A DNA stretch of 37,963 nucleotides from Peptoniphilus_A hominis (lineage in GTDB: Bacteria; Bacillota; Clostridia; Tissierellales; Peptoniphilaceae), in the NCBI RefSeq assembly GCF_040096015.1, contig NZ_JBBMFO010000020.1:1-37963 (forward strand), read 5' to 3'. A program made the position numbers and the translations under genes. This document shows, in pieces, positions 1-9,066 of this stretch; positions within the stretch are counted from its first letter, which is position 1; each line of letters opens with the position of its first letter. The notes beneath the pieces are model-generated. The model was not told where the DNA came from and ran no database searches. It saw only the letters and a list, made by a program, of their open reading frames with translations.

Positions 1-74
1 AAGGCCCCCTCTACCCCCTCCTTTAACCTCCCCCACACCCCCGTGCCCTGGCAGGGGCCTCGCCCCACGGCTAC

Positions 75-162
75 GCAAAAAGCCCTCTAGCTAAAAATTT
101 TGAACTCGTTAGCTTCGCTAACTCAAACAGCAAAATTTTTTTAACGCTTCCGGGCTTTTTGC
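75..162. repeat. Nested inverted repeat, possible terminator or dispersed intergenic repeat
   Basis: Three stems nest around one centre. The outer stem is GCAAAAAGCCC (75-85) with GGGCTTTTTGC (152-162), the middle stem AAAAATTTTG (93-102) with CAAAATTTTT (131-140), and the inner stem GTTAGC (108-113) with GCTAAC (117-122) around a TTC loop. The outer arm ends in a T run, so it could terminate transcription from the left. The length and three-tier nesting are more like a mobile intergenic repeat than a simple terminator. Confidence 0.55.
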
Positions 163-331
163 TTACTGTCTGACAGCTTCTACTGTATATTAGCAAAGTC
201 GACTGCCTGACGGATATAACTACAAGCTGGGCACTCTTGCCTACTTAACTATTTTCCTCTACACTTATTTACTATCAAAAGCACAGCTTTTAATAAATCT
301 CCCTATAATCTAAATAAATTCTCAAATTTTC

Positions 332-361
332 TTGAATATAAGGGGACAACTTAGTTATAAT
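332..361 (+). promoter_or_regulatory. Likely sigma-A promoter of glmU operon
   Basis: TTGAAT at 332-337 is followed after 18 bases by a perfect TATAAT at 356-361. The glmU start lies 28 bases downstream with GAGGTG as its ribosome-binding site. Confidence 0.6.
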
Positions 362-389
362 GTAATAAGTAAATAAAAAGAGGTGTTTT

Positions 390-1769
390 ATGAAAGTTTC
401 AGTTATCCTGGCAGCAGGAGAGGGAACGAGAATGAAGTCCAAAAAGCCAAAGGTACTTCATGAAATTCTTGGAAGACCCATGCTTTTTTATGTTCTAAAT
501 TCTTGCAAGCATTCGCAAATTGAAAAGAATCTTGTAGTTGTTGGACACAACAAGGAAAAAGTGTGTCATGCCTTCAAAGATGATAAAGGTGTAGAATTTA
601 TTGAGCAGCCCATTGGCGAGGATGTGCCTTACGGTACGGGATACGCTGTTTTAAATGCTCTTGATAAAATAAAAGATGAAGATACAGTTATTATTTTAAA
701 TGGAGATACTCCCATAATTTCTAATTCGACTATTTCTTGCTTTTTGAAATTCCACGAAGAGAGAAATAATGATGTCACAGTTCTATCTGCAGACATGAAG
801 GATCCTACTAATTATGGAAGAATTGTTCGTGACGAAAATGCAAATGTCGTTGCTATTGTTGAAGAAAAGGACGCAAGCGAAAAGCAAAAGTTAATTCGTG
901 AAATCAATTCAGGGATTTTTGCCTTTAAAGGTTCTTCATTAAAATTTGCTCTTTCAAAAATCGACACAGACAATGCGGCAAATGAAATGTATATCACTGA
1001 TGCTCTTGGAATTTTAGTAGAAGCTGGCAAAAGGGTTGATTCCTTTAAGCTAAGGGATACTAGAGAAATTCTTGGAGTAAATTCAAGATATGAGCTTTCT
1101 ATTGCGGCAGAAATTTTGCAAGAAAAAATTAACAAGGAATATATGTTAAGGGGCGTTGGCATAGTTGATCCAAAGTCCACATACATTGAATGGGGTGCAG
1201 AAATTGACAGAGATGTCATGATTTATCCTGGCACTCGCATTGACAGAAATTCTGTCATAAAGGAAGGGGCAGAAATTTATTCTTCTACAATTAAAAATTC
1301 TGTAATTGGAGAAGATGTTATTATTAGAAGCTCTGAAATCGAAGATTCTTCTATTGGAAGGGGAACTACTGTTGGACCTTACGCCCACCTTAGACCTAAT
1401 TCCAAAGTTGGGGAAAATTGTAAAATTGGAAACTTCGTTGAAGTTAAAAATTCAAGTGTGGGCAATGGCACCAAGATGAGTCACCTTGCCTATATTGGCG
1501 ATGCCGATGTGGGAAGTGGAGTTAACATTGGCTGCGGAGTTGTCTTTGTAAACTACAATGGAAGAGAAAAGTTCAGGGCAAAAGTTGGAGACAATGCCTT
1601 TATAGGTTCTAATTCAAATTTAGTGGCGCCAATTGTAGTGGAAGAAAATGCATATATTGCTGCTGGTTCCACAATTACTAAAGATGTTTTGAAGGGTCAG
1701 CTTTCTCTTGAGAGAGCACCTCAAAAAAATATAGATGGTTGGGTTAAAAGAAAAGGATTTGTCAAATAG
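390..1769 (+). CDS. glmU: Bifunctional UDP-GlcNAc pyrophosphorylase / GlcN-1-P acetyltransferase GlmU
   Basis: Makes UDP-N-acetylglucosamine in the cytoplasm: it acetylates glucosamine-1-phosphate and then transfers UMP from UTP, feeding peptidoglycan and teichoic acid synthesis. The N-terminal nucleotidyltransferase domain (about 1-230) opens with LAAGEGTRM and has NGDTP at 104-108, whose Asp106 matches the metal-binding Asp of the family. The C-terminal half (about 250-459) is a left-handed beta-helix of hexapeptide repeats. SHLAYIGDADVG contains His365, the counterpart of the E. coli catalytic His363. The length of 459 residues is normal. The ATG follows a GAGGTG site. It is first in an operon with prs, pth and mfd, an order conserved in Firmicutes; the gap to prs is only 12 bases. 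Confidence 0.97.
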   Translation: MKVSVILAAGEGTRMKSKKPKVLHEILGRPMLFYVLNSCKHSQIEKNLVVVGHNKEKVCHAFKDDKGVEFIEQPIGEDVPYGTGYAVLNALDKIKDEDTVIILNGDTPIISNSTISCFLKFHEERNNDVTVLSADMKDPTNYGRIVRDENANVVAIVEEKDASEKQKLIREINSGIFAFKGSSLKFALSKIDTDNAANEMYITDALGILVEAGKRVDSFKLRDTREILGVNSRYELSIAAEILQEKINKEYMLRGVGIVDPKSTYIEWGAEIDRDVMIYPGTRIDRNSVIKEGAEIYSSTIKNSVIGEDVIIRSSEIEDSSIGRGTTVGPYAHLRPNSKVGENCKIGNFVEVKNSSVGNGTKMSHLAYIGDADVGSGVNIGCGVVFVNYNGREKFRAKVGDNAFIGSNSNLVAPIVVEENAYIAAGSTITKDVLKGQLSLERAPQKNIDGWVKRKGFVK

Positions 1770-1781
1770 GAGGACATAGTA

Positions 1782-2732
1782 ATGAACACTGTTAATGGAG
1801 ATATTGTTGTATTTACAGGAAATTCTAATATAAGTCTTGTAGATAAAATTTGTGAAAACTTGGGAATTGAAAAGGGCGCTTGCACTGTTTCAACTTTTTC
1901 TGATGGTGAAATTTCTATTGATATTGGAATTTCTGTAAGAGGCAAGGATGTTTTTGTCATCCAATCTACTTCTGCACCAGTAAACACAAATTTAATGGAA
2001 CTTTTAATTTTAATTGATGCCCTAAAGAGAGCATCTGCTGGAAGAATCAATGCAGTTATTCCTTATTATGGATATGCAAGACAAGACAGAAAGACTAAGG
2101 CAAGAGAACCTATTACATCAAAACTTGTTGCAGACCTTTTGACTAAGGCTGGAGCAGACAGAGTTGTTGCAATGGACCTTCACGCAGGACAAATTCAAGG
2201 CTACTTTGACATTCCTGTTGACCACTTAACTGCAATTCCTTATCTTGCAAGATACTTTAAGGATATTGTTAAGGAAGATGACTTCGTTGTTGTTTCTCCA
2301 GACTTAGGTGGAGTTACTAGAACTAGAAAGTTTGCCAACGAATTAAACCTTCCAATTGCAATTATTGAAAAGAGAAGACCAAAGGCAAATGTATCTGAAG
2401 TTATGAATATCATCGGTGATGTTGATGGCAAGTCTGTAATTTTAGTTGACGACATTGCAGACACTGCAGGGACAATTACCAAGGCTGCTGATGCCCTTAA
2501 GGCTAGAGGAGCAAAATATGTTTACGGAGCTGCAACTCACGGCGTATTATCTGGTCCTGCCATTGAAAGAATAAAAAATTCATCACTTGAAAAATTTGTA
2601 ATCACTGATACAATTGAACTTCCAGAAGAAAAGAAGATTGAAAAAATTGATGTGGTTTCTGTTGCTCCAATTTTTGCATCTGCAATTAAGAGAATCAACA
2701 CTGCTACATCAGTTAGTGAAATGTTTGAATAA
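1782..2732 (+). CDS. prs: Ribose-phosphate pyrophosphokinase (PRPP synthetase)
   Basis: Converts ribose-5-phosphate and ATP to PRPP, the precursor for purines, pyrimidines, NAD, histidine and tryptophan. The 316-residue length is that of class I enzymes. Visible signatures are the YYGYARQDRK ATP-binding segment, the DLHAGQIQGYF segment and the PRPP-binding loop VDDIADTAGT at 222-231. The N-terminus reads DIVVFTGNSN where most homologues have a Lys or Arg-rich strand; this is unremarkable. The ATG is preceded by AGGAGGA. It sits between glmU and pth with short gaps, so it is very probably co-transcribed with them. Confidence 0.97.
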   Translation: MNTVNGDIVVFTGNSNISLVDKICENLGIEKGACTVSTFSDGEISIDIGISVRGKDVFVIQSTSAPVNTNLMELLILIDALKRASAGRINAVIPYYGYARQDRKTKAREPITSKLVADLLTKAGADRVVAMDLHAGQIQGYFDIPVDHLTAIPYLARYFKDIVKEDDFVVVSPDLGGVTRTRKFANELNLPIAIIEKRRPKANVSEVMNIIGDVDGKSVILVDDIADTAGTITKAADALKARGAKYVYGAATHGVLSGPAIERIKNSSLEKFVITDTIELPEEKKIEKIDVVSVAPIFASAIKRINTATSVSEMFE

Positions 2733-2741
2733 GGTGATTTA

Positions 2742-3311
2742 GTGTATATAATAGCAGGTCTTGGCAATCCCGGCAAAAAGTACGAGGACACAAGACACAA
2801 TATTGGCTTTAGAACTATTGATGCACTTGCTGATAAATTAAACATAAAAGTTAATAAGATTAAATTTAAGGGGCTTGTAGGTGAAGGGAGAATAGCGGCA
2901 GAGAAGGTTATTCTCCTAAAGCCCCATACTTTTATGAATAATTCTGGCGAGTCAATAGTTGAAATTTTAAATTTTTATAAATTAAAGCCAGAAGATTTAA
3001 TAGTAGTAGTAGACGACATAGACATTGAGTTTGCCCAGCTAAAGATCAAGAAAAACGGGTCTGCAGGCACTCACAATGGACTAAAGTCAATTGTAAATTT
3101 AACAGGAAGTAAAGACTTTGCCAGGTTTAAGGTTGGTGTTGGCAAGAAGCACCCCAATGAAGATTTGGCAAATTTTGTGCTGTCCTCTTTTCCTGCAAAG
3201 GATAAAAAACATATTGAAGATGCAATAGATGCCTGTGCCGATGCAATTATTGAAGCTGTTTCAAGGGGCATTGACAAGTCAATGAATTCTTACAACAACA
3301 ATATTTATTGA
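2742..3311 (+). CDS. pth: Peptidyl-tRNA hydrolase
   Basis: Releases peptides from peptidyl-tRNAs that drop off the ribosome, recycling tRNA. At 189 residues it has the family's usual size. It starts IIAGLGNPGKKY and carries the catalytic His19 in TRHNIGF, Asn9 in the GLGNPG motif, the FMNNSG motif, VVVDDIDIE and GSAGTHNGLKSI. The start is GTG, chosen because the AGGTGA site at 2732-2737 sits just upstream and the residue order from there matches the family N-terminus. It begins 9 bases after prs and ends 8 bases before mfd, so translation of the operon is tightly packed. Confidence 0.97.
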   Translation: MYIIAGLGNPGKKYEDTRHNIGFRTIDALADKLNIKVNKIKFKGLVGEGRIAAEKVILLKPHTFMNNSGESIVEILNFYKLKPEDLIVVVDDIDIEFAQLKIKKNGSAGTHNGLKSIVNLTGSKDFARFKVGVGKKHPNEDLANFVLSSFPAKDKKHIEDAIDACADAIIEAVSRGIDKSMNSYNNNIY

Positions 3312-3319
3312 GGTGAATC

Positions 3320-6300
3320 TTGGATTTTTTAATAAATAGCGTAAAGAATTTAAAATCTTTTAAAGAAGTAAATAATTCAATAAAAAATTCAAAGAACACT
3401 GCTGTCTTTGGTTCAGAAGAGGCGGTGCTCTCTCTTTTTGCGCCTGCCTTTAATGATCTTGGCAAAAAAGTTTGTGTTATTTCACAAAATAGGGTCACTG
3501 CAAGAAAGACTTATGAGGATATATCAAGTATTTCCAGTGCAAATTGCCTGCTCTATCCAGAAAAAGATGTCTTCTTTTACGAGAGGGACTCAAAGTCAAA
3601 GGAAAACACAAAGAAGAGGCTTGAGGCAATGGCTGAAGTTTCAAGTGACAGGGCAGATATTGTTGTCACGACCCTAAATGCCCTCACTGCAAAAATTTCC
3701 AAGAGAGAAATATTTTCTAGCTACAAGATAAATATTAAGGCTGAATCACAAATTTCTCTTGAAGAATTGAGAGTAAAGCTAATTGAAATGGGCTACGAGA
3801 GATTTCCAAGCGTGGAAGGGGTAGGACAATTCTCCATAAGGGGTTCAATCATTGACATTGCAACTTATGATGCCAACTATAGAATTGAACTCTTTGATGA
3901 CGAGGTTGATTCCATAAGGAGCTTTGAAATTGAAAGTCAAAGGTCCATTGAAAGGTATGAAGAAATAAATATTTTTCCCATTGAAGATTTGATTTTAAAA
4001 AGTCAGGAGAAGAAAAAAATTGCTGAGAGGATCAAAAAGGATCTTGGGAAGACAAAATTAGCTGGCAAGGAAAAAGATAGACTAAATGAAAAGTTTTTGA
4101 GATGCGTTGATAGACTTGAAAACGACGAAAATATTTTGAACAAGGACCTAATCCTTCCCTATGTCGATGAAGGAGAAGTGTCATCCTTTTTAGATTACTT
4201 AGATGACTTTATCTTCTTAATTGACGAGCCCACGAGGATTGTGGAAAGAGAAGAGGAACTTGCCCTCCAAAATGGCGAGAAGTTTGCCCTCTTAATTGAA
4301 AATGGAGAAGTGACAAAGGCTCACGAAAAAACTTTTTACTCCTACAAGGATCTTGTAGATAAGCTAAATGAAGAGAGCCTTATAACTTTTAACGCCCTCC
4401 TAAAGCCACCTAAGTCCTTTAAACCACAGGACATTGTAAATATAAAGGTAAAGAGCGTTACAAACTATATGTCCAAGATAAAACTCTTCAAAGAGGATTT
4501 GGACTACTATGAAAAAAATGACTTTAAGGTAATTCTTCTAGGCGCTACAGAAAAAAGAGCCAAGAGACTTTTTGACCACCTAGTAGAGCTTGGTTATTCG
4601 CCAGAACTTGCCAAGGACTTTGGCAGCTTTAAAGACTATGCCAATTTAGTAGTAACCACAGGCGCCTTAAATGATGGCATAGAGTTTACCGATTCAAAAA
4701 CTGTCTTTATAAATTATTCTGAAATCTACGGCTCTTTTTCTAAGAAGAAAAAAAATAAGCCTGCCAAGAAAAAATCCTTAAACTTTGATGATTTAACTAT
4801 TGGCGACTTTGTAGTTCACGAGGCACATGGAGTTGGCAAGTATGTGGGAACAACAAGGCTTGCCGTCTCTGGCATCCAAAGGGACTACATTGTCATTGAA
4901 TATGGCGGCGAGGACAAATTATTTCTTCCAATTGAATCTCTTGACTCAATTTATAAGTATGTGCAAGAGGGCAAGAGAGAGCCAAAGGTTAATAAATTAA
5001 ATTCCTTGGATTGGAAAAAGAAAAAGGCACACGCCAAAAAATCCATTGACGACATGGCAGATGAGCTGATAAAACTTTATGCCACTCGTGAAAACACCAA
5101 GGGCTATGCCTTTAGCGAGGACTCTCAGTATCAAAGGGAGTTTGAAGACGCCTTTATCTATGAAGAGACAAGTGGCCAACTAACTTCTTCTGAAGAGATA
5201 AAAGAGGACATGGAAAAGCCGGTTCCCATGGATAGACTGCTCTGTGCCGATGTTGGTTATGGCAAGACTGAAGTTGCCCTTCGTGCTGCCTTTAAGGCAA
5301 TCCTTGATGGCAAACAAGTGGCACTACTTGTTCCAACGACAATTCTCGCCCAACAACACTACAACACAATTAGGGAGAGGTTTAAAAATTTCCCAGTGGG
5401 CATTGGACTTTTGTCCAGATTTAGAAGTAAGAAGGACCAAAAAGCCGACCTTGAAGGCTTAAAAAATGGAAACATAGACATAATCGTGGGCACACACAGA
5501 CTTCTTTCCAAGGATGTTCACTTTAAAGACTTGGGACTTTTAATAATAGATGAGGAGCAGAGGTTTGGAGTTCGCCACAAGGAAAAACTTAGGATGTTAA
5601 AGGAAAATGTAGACACTTTGACTTTAACGGCAACGCCAATACCAAGGACCCTACAAATGTCCATGATTGGCATAAGGGACATGTCTGTAATTGACGAGCC
5701 ACCTGAGGAGAGATTTCCAGTTGAAACTTATGTCTTGGAGTACAACAATTTAATGGCTCGCGAGGCAATTTTAAAGGAAATCGAAAGAGGGGGACAAGTT
5801 TACTTCTTATACAACAAGGTTGCCAACATGGAAAATAAACTCTTGGAACTTAGAAAGCTTGTGCCAGAGGCGACTTTTGCCATGGCAAATGGTCAGATGA
5901 GTGAAAAAGCCTTGGAAGACACAATGATTGACTTTATAGAGGGAAATATTGATGTCTTAGTTTGCTCCACAATTATTGAGACGGGCATGGATGTTCCCAA
6001 TGCCAATACAATGATTATTACGGACTCAAATCGCCTTGGTCTTTCACAACTTTATCAGCTTAGAGGTAGAATTGGCAGGTCATCAAGAATAGCCTACGCC
6101 TACTTCACCTACGACAGGTCAACTTCCATATCAGAAGTTGCACAAAAGAGGCTGCAAGCTATAAAGGAATTTACAGAGTTTGGGTCTGGCCACAAAATTG
6201 CAGAGAGAGACCTTGAAATAAGAGGGTCTGGCTCAATTTTAGGCTCAAGACAGTCAGGTCACATTGAAAAAATTGGATACGACTTATACATGAAGTATCT

Positions 6301-6799
6301 TAAAGATGCAATTATGAAGTTAAAGGGTCTTGAAGTTGAAGAAAAAGTTGACACGACAATTGATCTTAAGCTTGATTCCTTTATACCAAAAGAATATATT
6401 GAAGACGACAAGACAAGGCTTGAGATTTATAAAAAGATTTCCGTCATAGACACAGAAGAGGCTTACTCAGACTTAGTAGAAGAATTAATCGACAGATTTT
6501 CTGACTTCCCTGATGAAGTTTCAAACTTAATGGACATTGCCCTTTTAAAGAACAAGGCTCAAAAGGCAAGTGTAAAATCCATTACAGAGAGAAGGGGCGA
6601 GTACAGGATAAAAGTTGAGGGAGAAGTTTCCCTTGAAGCCATTATGGAAATGAACAATGAATTTGAAAATATTTCCTATTCCATGGGCGATGAAAATGAA
6701 ATTGTCTTAAATAAATTAAAATATCCACTAGATGAACTTAAAAAACTTGTGACAATTTTGTATTTACACAAAAAGGACACAAAAACATCTAAAAAGTAG
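3320..6799 (+). CDS. mfd: Transcription-repair coupling factor Mfd
   Basis: Removes RNA polymerase stalled at DNA lesions and recruits UvrA for nucleotide-excision repair. The 1159-residue length fits the family. The N-terminal third is the UvrB-like module. An RNA-polymerase-interacting domain follows around residue 495 (GDFVVHEAHGVGKYVG). The translocase motor has Walker A GYGKT at 646-650, the DEEQ box at 744-747 followed by RFGVRHKEKL, TATPIPRTLQMS and QLRGRIGRS. The C-terminal TRCF domain ends near the stop. The start is TTG, with AGGTGA just upstream of it and eight bases after pth; no ATG in frame is nearby. It closes the glmU-prs-pth-mfd run. Confidence 0.97.
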   Translation: MDFLINSVKNLKSFKEVNNSIKNSKNTAVFGSEEAVLSLFAPAFNDLGKKVCVISQNRVTARKTYEDISSISSANCLLYPEKDVFFYERDSKSKENTKKRLEAMAEVSSDRADIVVTTLNALTAKISKREIFSSYKINIKAESQISLEELRVKLIEMGYERFPSVEGVGQFSIRGSIIDIATYDANYRIELFDDEVDSIRSFEIESQRSIERYEEINIFPIEDLILKSQEKKKIAERIKKDLGKTKLAGKEKDRLNEKFLRCVDRLENDENILNKDLILPYVDEGEVSSFLDYLDDFIFLIDEPTRIVEREEELALQNGEKFALLIENGEVTKAHEKTFYSYKDLVDKLNEESLITFNALLKPPKSFKPQDIVNIKVKSVTNYMSKIKLFKEDLDYYEKNDFKVILLGATEKRAKRLFDHLVELGYSPELAKDFGSFKDYANLVVTTGALNDGIEFTDSKTVFINYSEIYGSFSKKKKNKPAKKKSLNFDDLTIGDFVVHEAHGVGKYVGTTRLAVSGIQRDYIVIEYGGEDKLFLPIESLDSIYKYVQEGKREPKVNKLNSLDWKKKKAHAKKSIDDMADELIKLYATRENTKGYAFSEDSQYQREFEDAFIYEETSGQLTSSEEIKEDMEKPVPMDRLLCADVGYGKTEVALRAAFKAILDGKQVALLVPTTILAQQHYNTIRERFKNFPVGIGLLSRFRSKKDQKADLEGLKNGNIDIIVGTHRLLSKDVHFKDLGLLIIDEEQRFGVRHKEKLRMLKENVDTLTLTATPIPRTLQMSMIGIRDMSVIDEPPEERFPVETYVLEYNNLMAREAILKEIERGGQVYFLYNKVANMENKLLELRKLVPEATFAMANGQMSEKALEDTMIDFIEGNIDVLVCSTIIETGMDVPNANTMIITDSNRLGLSQLYQLRGRIGRSSRIAYAYFTYDRSTSISEVAQKRLQAIKEFTEFGSGHKIAERDLEIRGSGSILGSRQSGHIEKIGYDLYMKYLKDAIMKLKGLEVEEKVDTTIDLKLDSFIPKEYIEDDKTRLEIYKKISVIDTEEAYSDLVEELIDRFSDFPDEVSNLMDIALLKNKAQKASVKSITERRGEYRIKVEGEVSLEAIMEMNNEFENISYSMGDENEIVLNKLKYPLDELKKLVTILYLHKKDTKTSKK

Positions 6800-6801
6800 T
6801 G

Positions 6802-6807
6802 TATAAT
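6802..6807 (+). promoter_or_regulatory. Possible -10 element for the prsA-like gene
   Basis: A perfect TATAAT lies just after the mfd stop and 38 bases before the preferred prsA start. No good -35 is seen at the usual distance, so this may be a weak or activator-dependent promoter, or chance in AT-rich DNA. Confidence 0.35.
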
Positions 6808-6845
6808 AAGGTTATTAATTAAAAAATATGAATAAGGAGAGAAAT

Positions 6846-7943
6846 ATGAATTTTAAAAAATTTAGTAAATTAGCAGTAGCTATTGCCCTAGCTGGCACAT
6901 TAGTTGCTTGTAGCGGGAAAAAAGAAGGAGTAGCAGCAACAGTTGGTGGAGTTGACATTCCAATGGAAGATTACTACAAATCTTATGCAGCAAGAGTTAA
7001 CCAACTTACATCAATGTATGGTGAAGATGTTCTTGCAAACAAACAAGATGGAAAGAAATCTACTGACGAACTTTTAAGAGAACAAGCCATCACTGACTTA
7101 ACTACTACTGAAGCTTTAAAACAAGATGCAGCAAAATCAAAAATCGAAGTTAGCGACGACGAAGTTAACAAGAAAATCGACGAAATTAAGGCACAACTTG
7201 GTGGAGAAGAAGCCTTTAAAAATTTCTTAAAACAAAATGGACTTCCAGAAGATTATGTTTTTGAAAACATGAAAAACCAAATGTTAGTTGGAAAGTGGAC
7301 TCAAGCAAAAACTAAGGAATTAGAGCCAAGTGAAGAAGATGTAAAAAAATATTATGAAGACAACAAGGACAAATACTACAAGGCTAAGGCATCTCATATT
7401 TTAGTTGACGATTTAAAGGAAGCTAATGTTCTTAGAAAACAAATTCTAAAGGGAGAAGATTTTGCTAAGATTGCCAAAGAAAATTCAAAGGACACTGGAT
7501 CTGCACAAAATGGTGGATCTCTTGGCGAATTTGCAAATGGTCAAATGGTACAAGCCTTTGATGAACAAATTGCAAAGATGGAGGCAGGAGACATCTCTGA
7601 ACCTATTCAAACTCAATTTGGTTACCATGTAATCAAGCTTGACGAAAAAAATCCTCGTGAATTTGATGAAGTTAAGGATGAAATAAAGCAAACTCTTCAA
7701 CAAGAAAAGTTCAAAGAATACATTGAAAAGGTTAAAAAAGATGCAAAGATCAAAACTTATGTTAACACTTCAAAAGAAGTTGAACTTCCAGATGAATTTA
7801 AAAACTTTGGTAAAGTAGAAAAAGAAGGAGCTCCAAAGGCTGAAGAAGGAGCTAAGGAAAATGCCAAGGCTGAAAACAAGGCTGCAAACAAAACTGAAAA
7901 TGCAGCAAAAGAAAATGCTAAAGCTGAAAACAAGGCAAAATAA
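6846..7943 (+). CDS. prsA: PrsA/SurA-like parvulin peptidyl-prolyl isomerase lipoprotein
   Basis: Extracellular, membrane-anchored foldase that helps secreted proteins fold by isomerising prolyl bonds. The start at 6846 is preferred over the ATG at 6828 because AAGGAGAG lies between them. From there the protein is 365 residues with a signal peptide ending in the lipobox LVAC, so Cys22 is the lipidation site. A SurA-type N-terminal chaperone region covers about 40-175. The parvulin (PpiC) domain covers about 178-265, with KASHILVDD, NGGSLGEF and FGYHVIKL. The last 40 residues are a low-complexity Lys/Ala/Glu/Asn tail, probably a flexible wall-spanning or surface extension. It follows mfd and ends at a clear terminator. 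Confidence 0.92.
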   Translation: MNFKKFSKLAVAIALAGTLVACSGKKEGVAATVGGVDIPMEDYYKSYAARVNQLTSMYGEDVLANKQDGKKSTDELLREQAITDLTTTEALKQDAAKSKIEVSDDEVNKKIDEIKAQLGGEEAFKNFLKQNGLPEDYVFENMKNQMLVGKWTQAKTKELEPSEEDVKKYYEDNKDKYYKAKASHILVDDLKEANVLRKQILKGEDFAKIAKENSKDTGSAQNGGSLGEFANGQMVQAFDEQIAKMEAGDISEPIQTQFGYHVIKLDEKNPREFDEVKDEIKQTLQQEKFKEYIEKVKKDAKIKTYVNTSKEVELPDEFKNFGKVEKEGAPKAEEGAKENAKAENKAANKTENAAKENAKAENKAK

Positions 7944-7978
7944 TAATTGAAAAATTTAAAATTTTAATTTATAATTTA

Positions 7979-8030
7979 AAACCTGTGCTGAAATTTATTT
8001 AAAAATTATTTCAGCCAGGTTTTTTCTTTT
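7979..8030 (+). terminator. Rho-independent terminator after prsA-like gene
   Basis: AACCTG and GCTGAAAT pair with ATTTCAGC and AGGTT around an AT-rich loop, with one bulged position, followed by a run of six Ts from about 8019. Confidence 0.8.
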
Positions 8031-8087
8031 AAAAATTTATTAAAATTTATACAAAAACGCCAAAGTTAAAAAAATTATTTATAAATC

Positions 8088-8096
8088 TGCTATAAT
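8088..8096 (+). promoter_or_regulatory. Extended -10 promoter for whiA operon
   Basis: TGC directly precedes a perfect TATAAT at 8091-8096, giving the TGN extended -10 form that can work without a strong -35. It lies 34 bases before the whiA ATG and after the preceding terminator. Confidence 0.6.
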
Positions 8097-8129
8097 AAAG
8101 TAAAAGGATTTCAGTAGCGAGGTGAAGTC

Positions 8130-9065
8130 ATGAGCTTTTCATCTGAAGTTAAGGATGAGGTTGCAAAGATAAAAGTTGATAATTATGAAATAATTCTATC
8201 TGAACTTGCAGGCATAACTCCTATGTGTGGAGTTTTAAATTTTAAAAATAACAAAATTTCCATGGAATACATCACAGAAAACGCCTCAGTAGCGCGAAGA
8301 GTCTTTACTTTTTTGAGAAGGTCCTTTGGATTTGTAGTTGAAGTAAAAAATGCAAAGTCCACTCAACTTAAAAAAAATGTATTTATTATTTATATATCTC
8401 AAGATGAGTCTTGCAGGTTGTTACTTGATGAGTTAAAATATATAAAGGGTGCAAGCGTATTTATGATTAATTATGCACCCACTGATCTCATAAAAACTGT
8501 GAATGAGAAAAAGGCCTACATCCGCGGTGCCTTTATGGGTTCAGGCTCCATTACAAATCCAGAAAAAGGATATCATTTGGAATTCGTCTCTGAAAACGAA
8601 TCCAATGCAAACTTTTTGATGGGCGTAATTAATGATTTTGGATTTAATTCTAAAATAATTATGAGAAAGGAAAAGTACATAGTCTACATTAAGGACTCAG
8701 AACAAATTTCAGACTTTCTATCTCTCATTGGCGCTTATAATTCTGTTTTAAAATACGAAAACATTAGAGTTATAAAGGATATGAGAAATAATGTCAACAG
8801 AATTGTAAATTGTGAGACTGCAAACTTAAATAAAACTGTGAAGTCCTCCTATGACCAAGTGGAAGACATTAAGATAATAGATAGAGAGATTGGTTTAGAT
8901 AATTTAGATGAGGATCTTAGAGCTGTCGCAATTTTAAGACTCAATAACAGGTCTATGAGCTTAAATGACATTGCAAATTCCCTGGATCCCAAAATATCAA
9001 AGTCCACTGTTAATTATAGATTTAAAAAAATTAGGAAAATTGCTAACAAGTTGAGGGGTGTATGA
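8130..9065 (+). CDS. whiA: DNA-binding protein WhiA
   Basis: WhiA is a conserved Gram-positive DNA-binding protein, a sporulation regulator in Streptomyces and linked to cell division and chromosome behaviour in Bacillus. The 311 residues include the LAGLIDADG-homing-endonuclease-like fold (AYIRGAFMGSGSI around 128-140, followed by YHLEF) and a C-terminal helix-turn-helix (NRSMSLNDIANSLDPKISKS). Catalytic acidic residues of true homing endonucleases are not expected in this family. The ATG follows GAGGTGAAG. The gene is followed within one base by an HPr gene, an arrangement also seen in Bacillus, where whiA precedes crh. yvcJ and yvcK, which often sit upstream, are absent here. Confidence 0.95.
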   Translation: MSFSSEVKDEVAKIKVDNYEIILSELAGITPMCGVLNFKNNKISMEYITENASVARRVFTFLRRSFGFVVEVKNAKSTQLKKNVFIIYISQDESCRLLLDELKYIKGASVFMINYAPTDLIKTVNEKKAYIRGAFMGSGSITNPEKGYHLEFVSENESNANFLMGVINDFGFNSKIIMRKEKYIVYIKDSEQISDFLSLIGAYNSVLKYENIRVIKDMRNNVNRIVNCETANLNKTVKSSYDQVEDIKIIDREIGLDNLDEDLRAVAILRLNNRSMSLNDIANSLDPKISKSTVNYRFKKIRKIANKLRGV

Positions 9066-9066
9066 A

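Larger units (their letters stand above)
1..389. other. Intergenic region: C-rich segment, nested inverted repeat and glmU promoter
   Basis: No coding region is supported here. Positions 1-70 are strikingly C-rich on the plus strand, unlike the AT-rich remainder, and contain short GC stems (CCGTG 41-45 with CACGG 66-70, GGGGC 54-58 with GCCCC 62-66). Positions 75-162 form a nested inverted repeat. From about 165 to 330 there is only weak dyad symmetry (a CTGTC/GACAG pair near 166-176 and AAAAGC/GCTTTT near 278-292). The right end holds the promoter of glmU. Confidence 0.6.
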
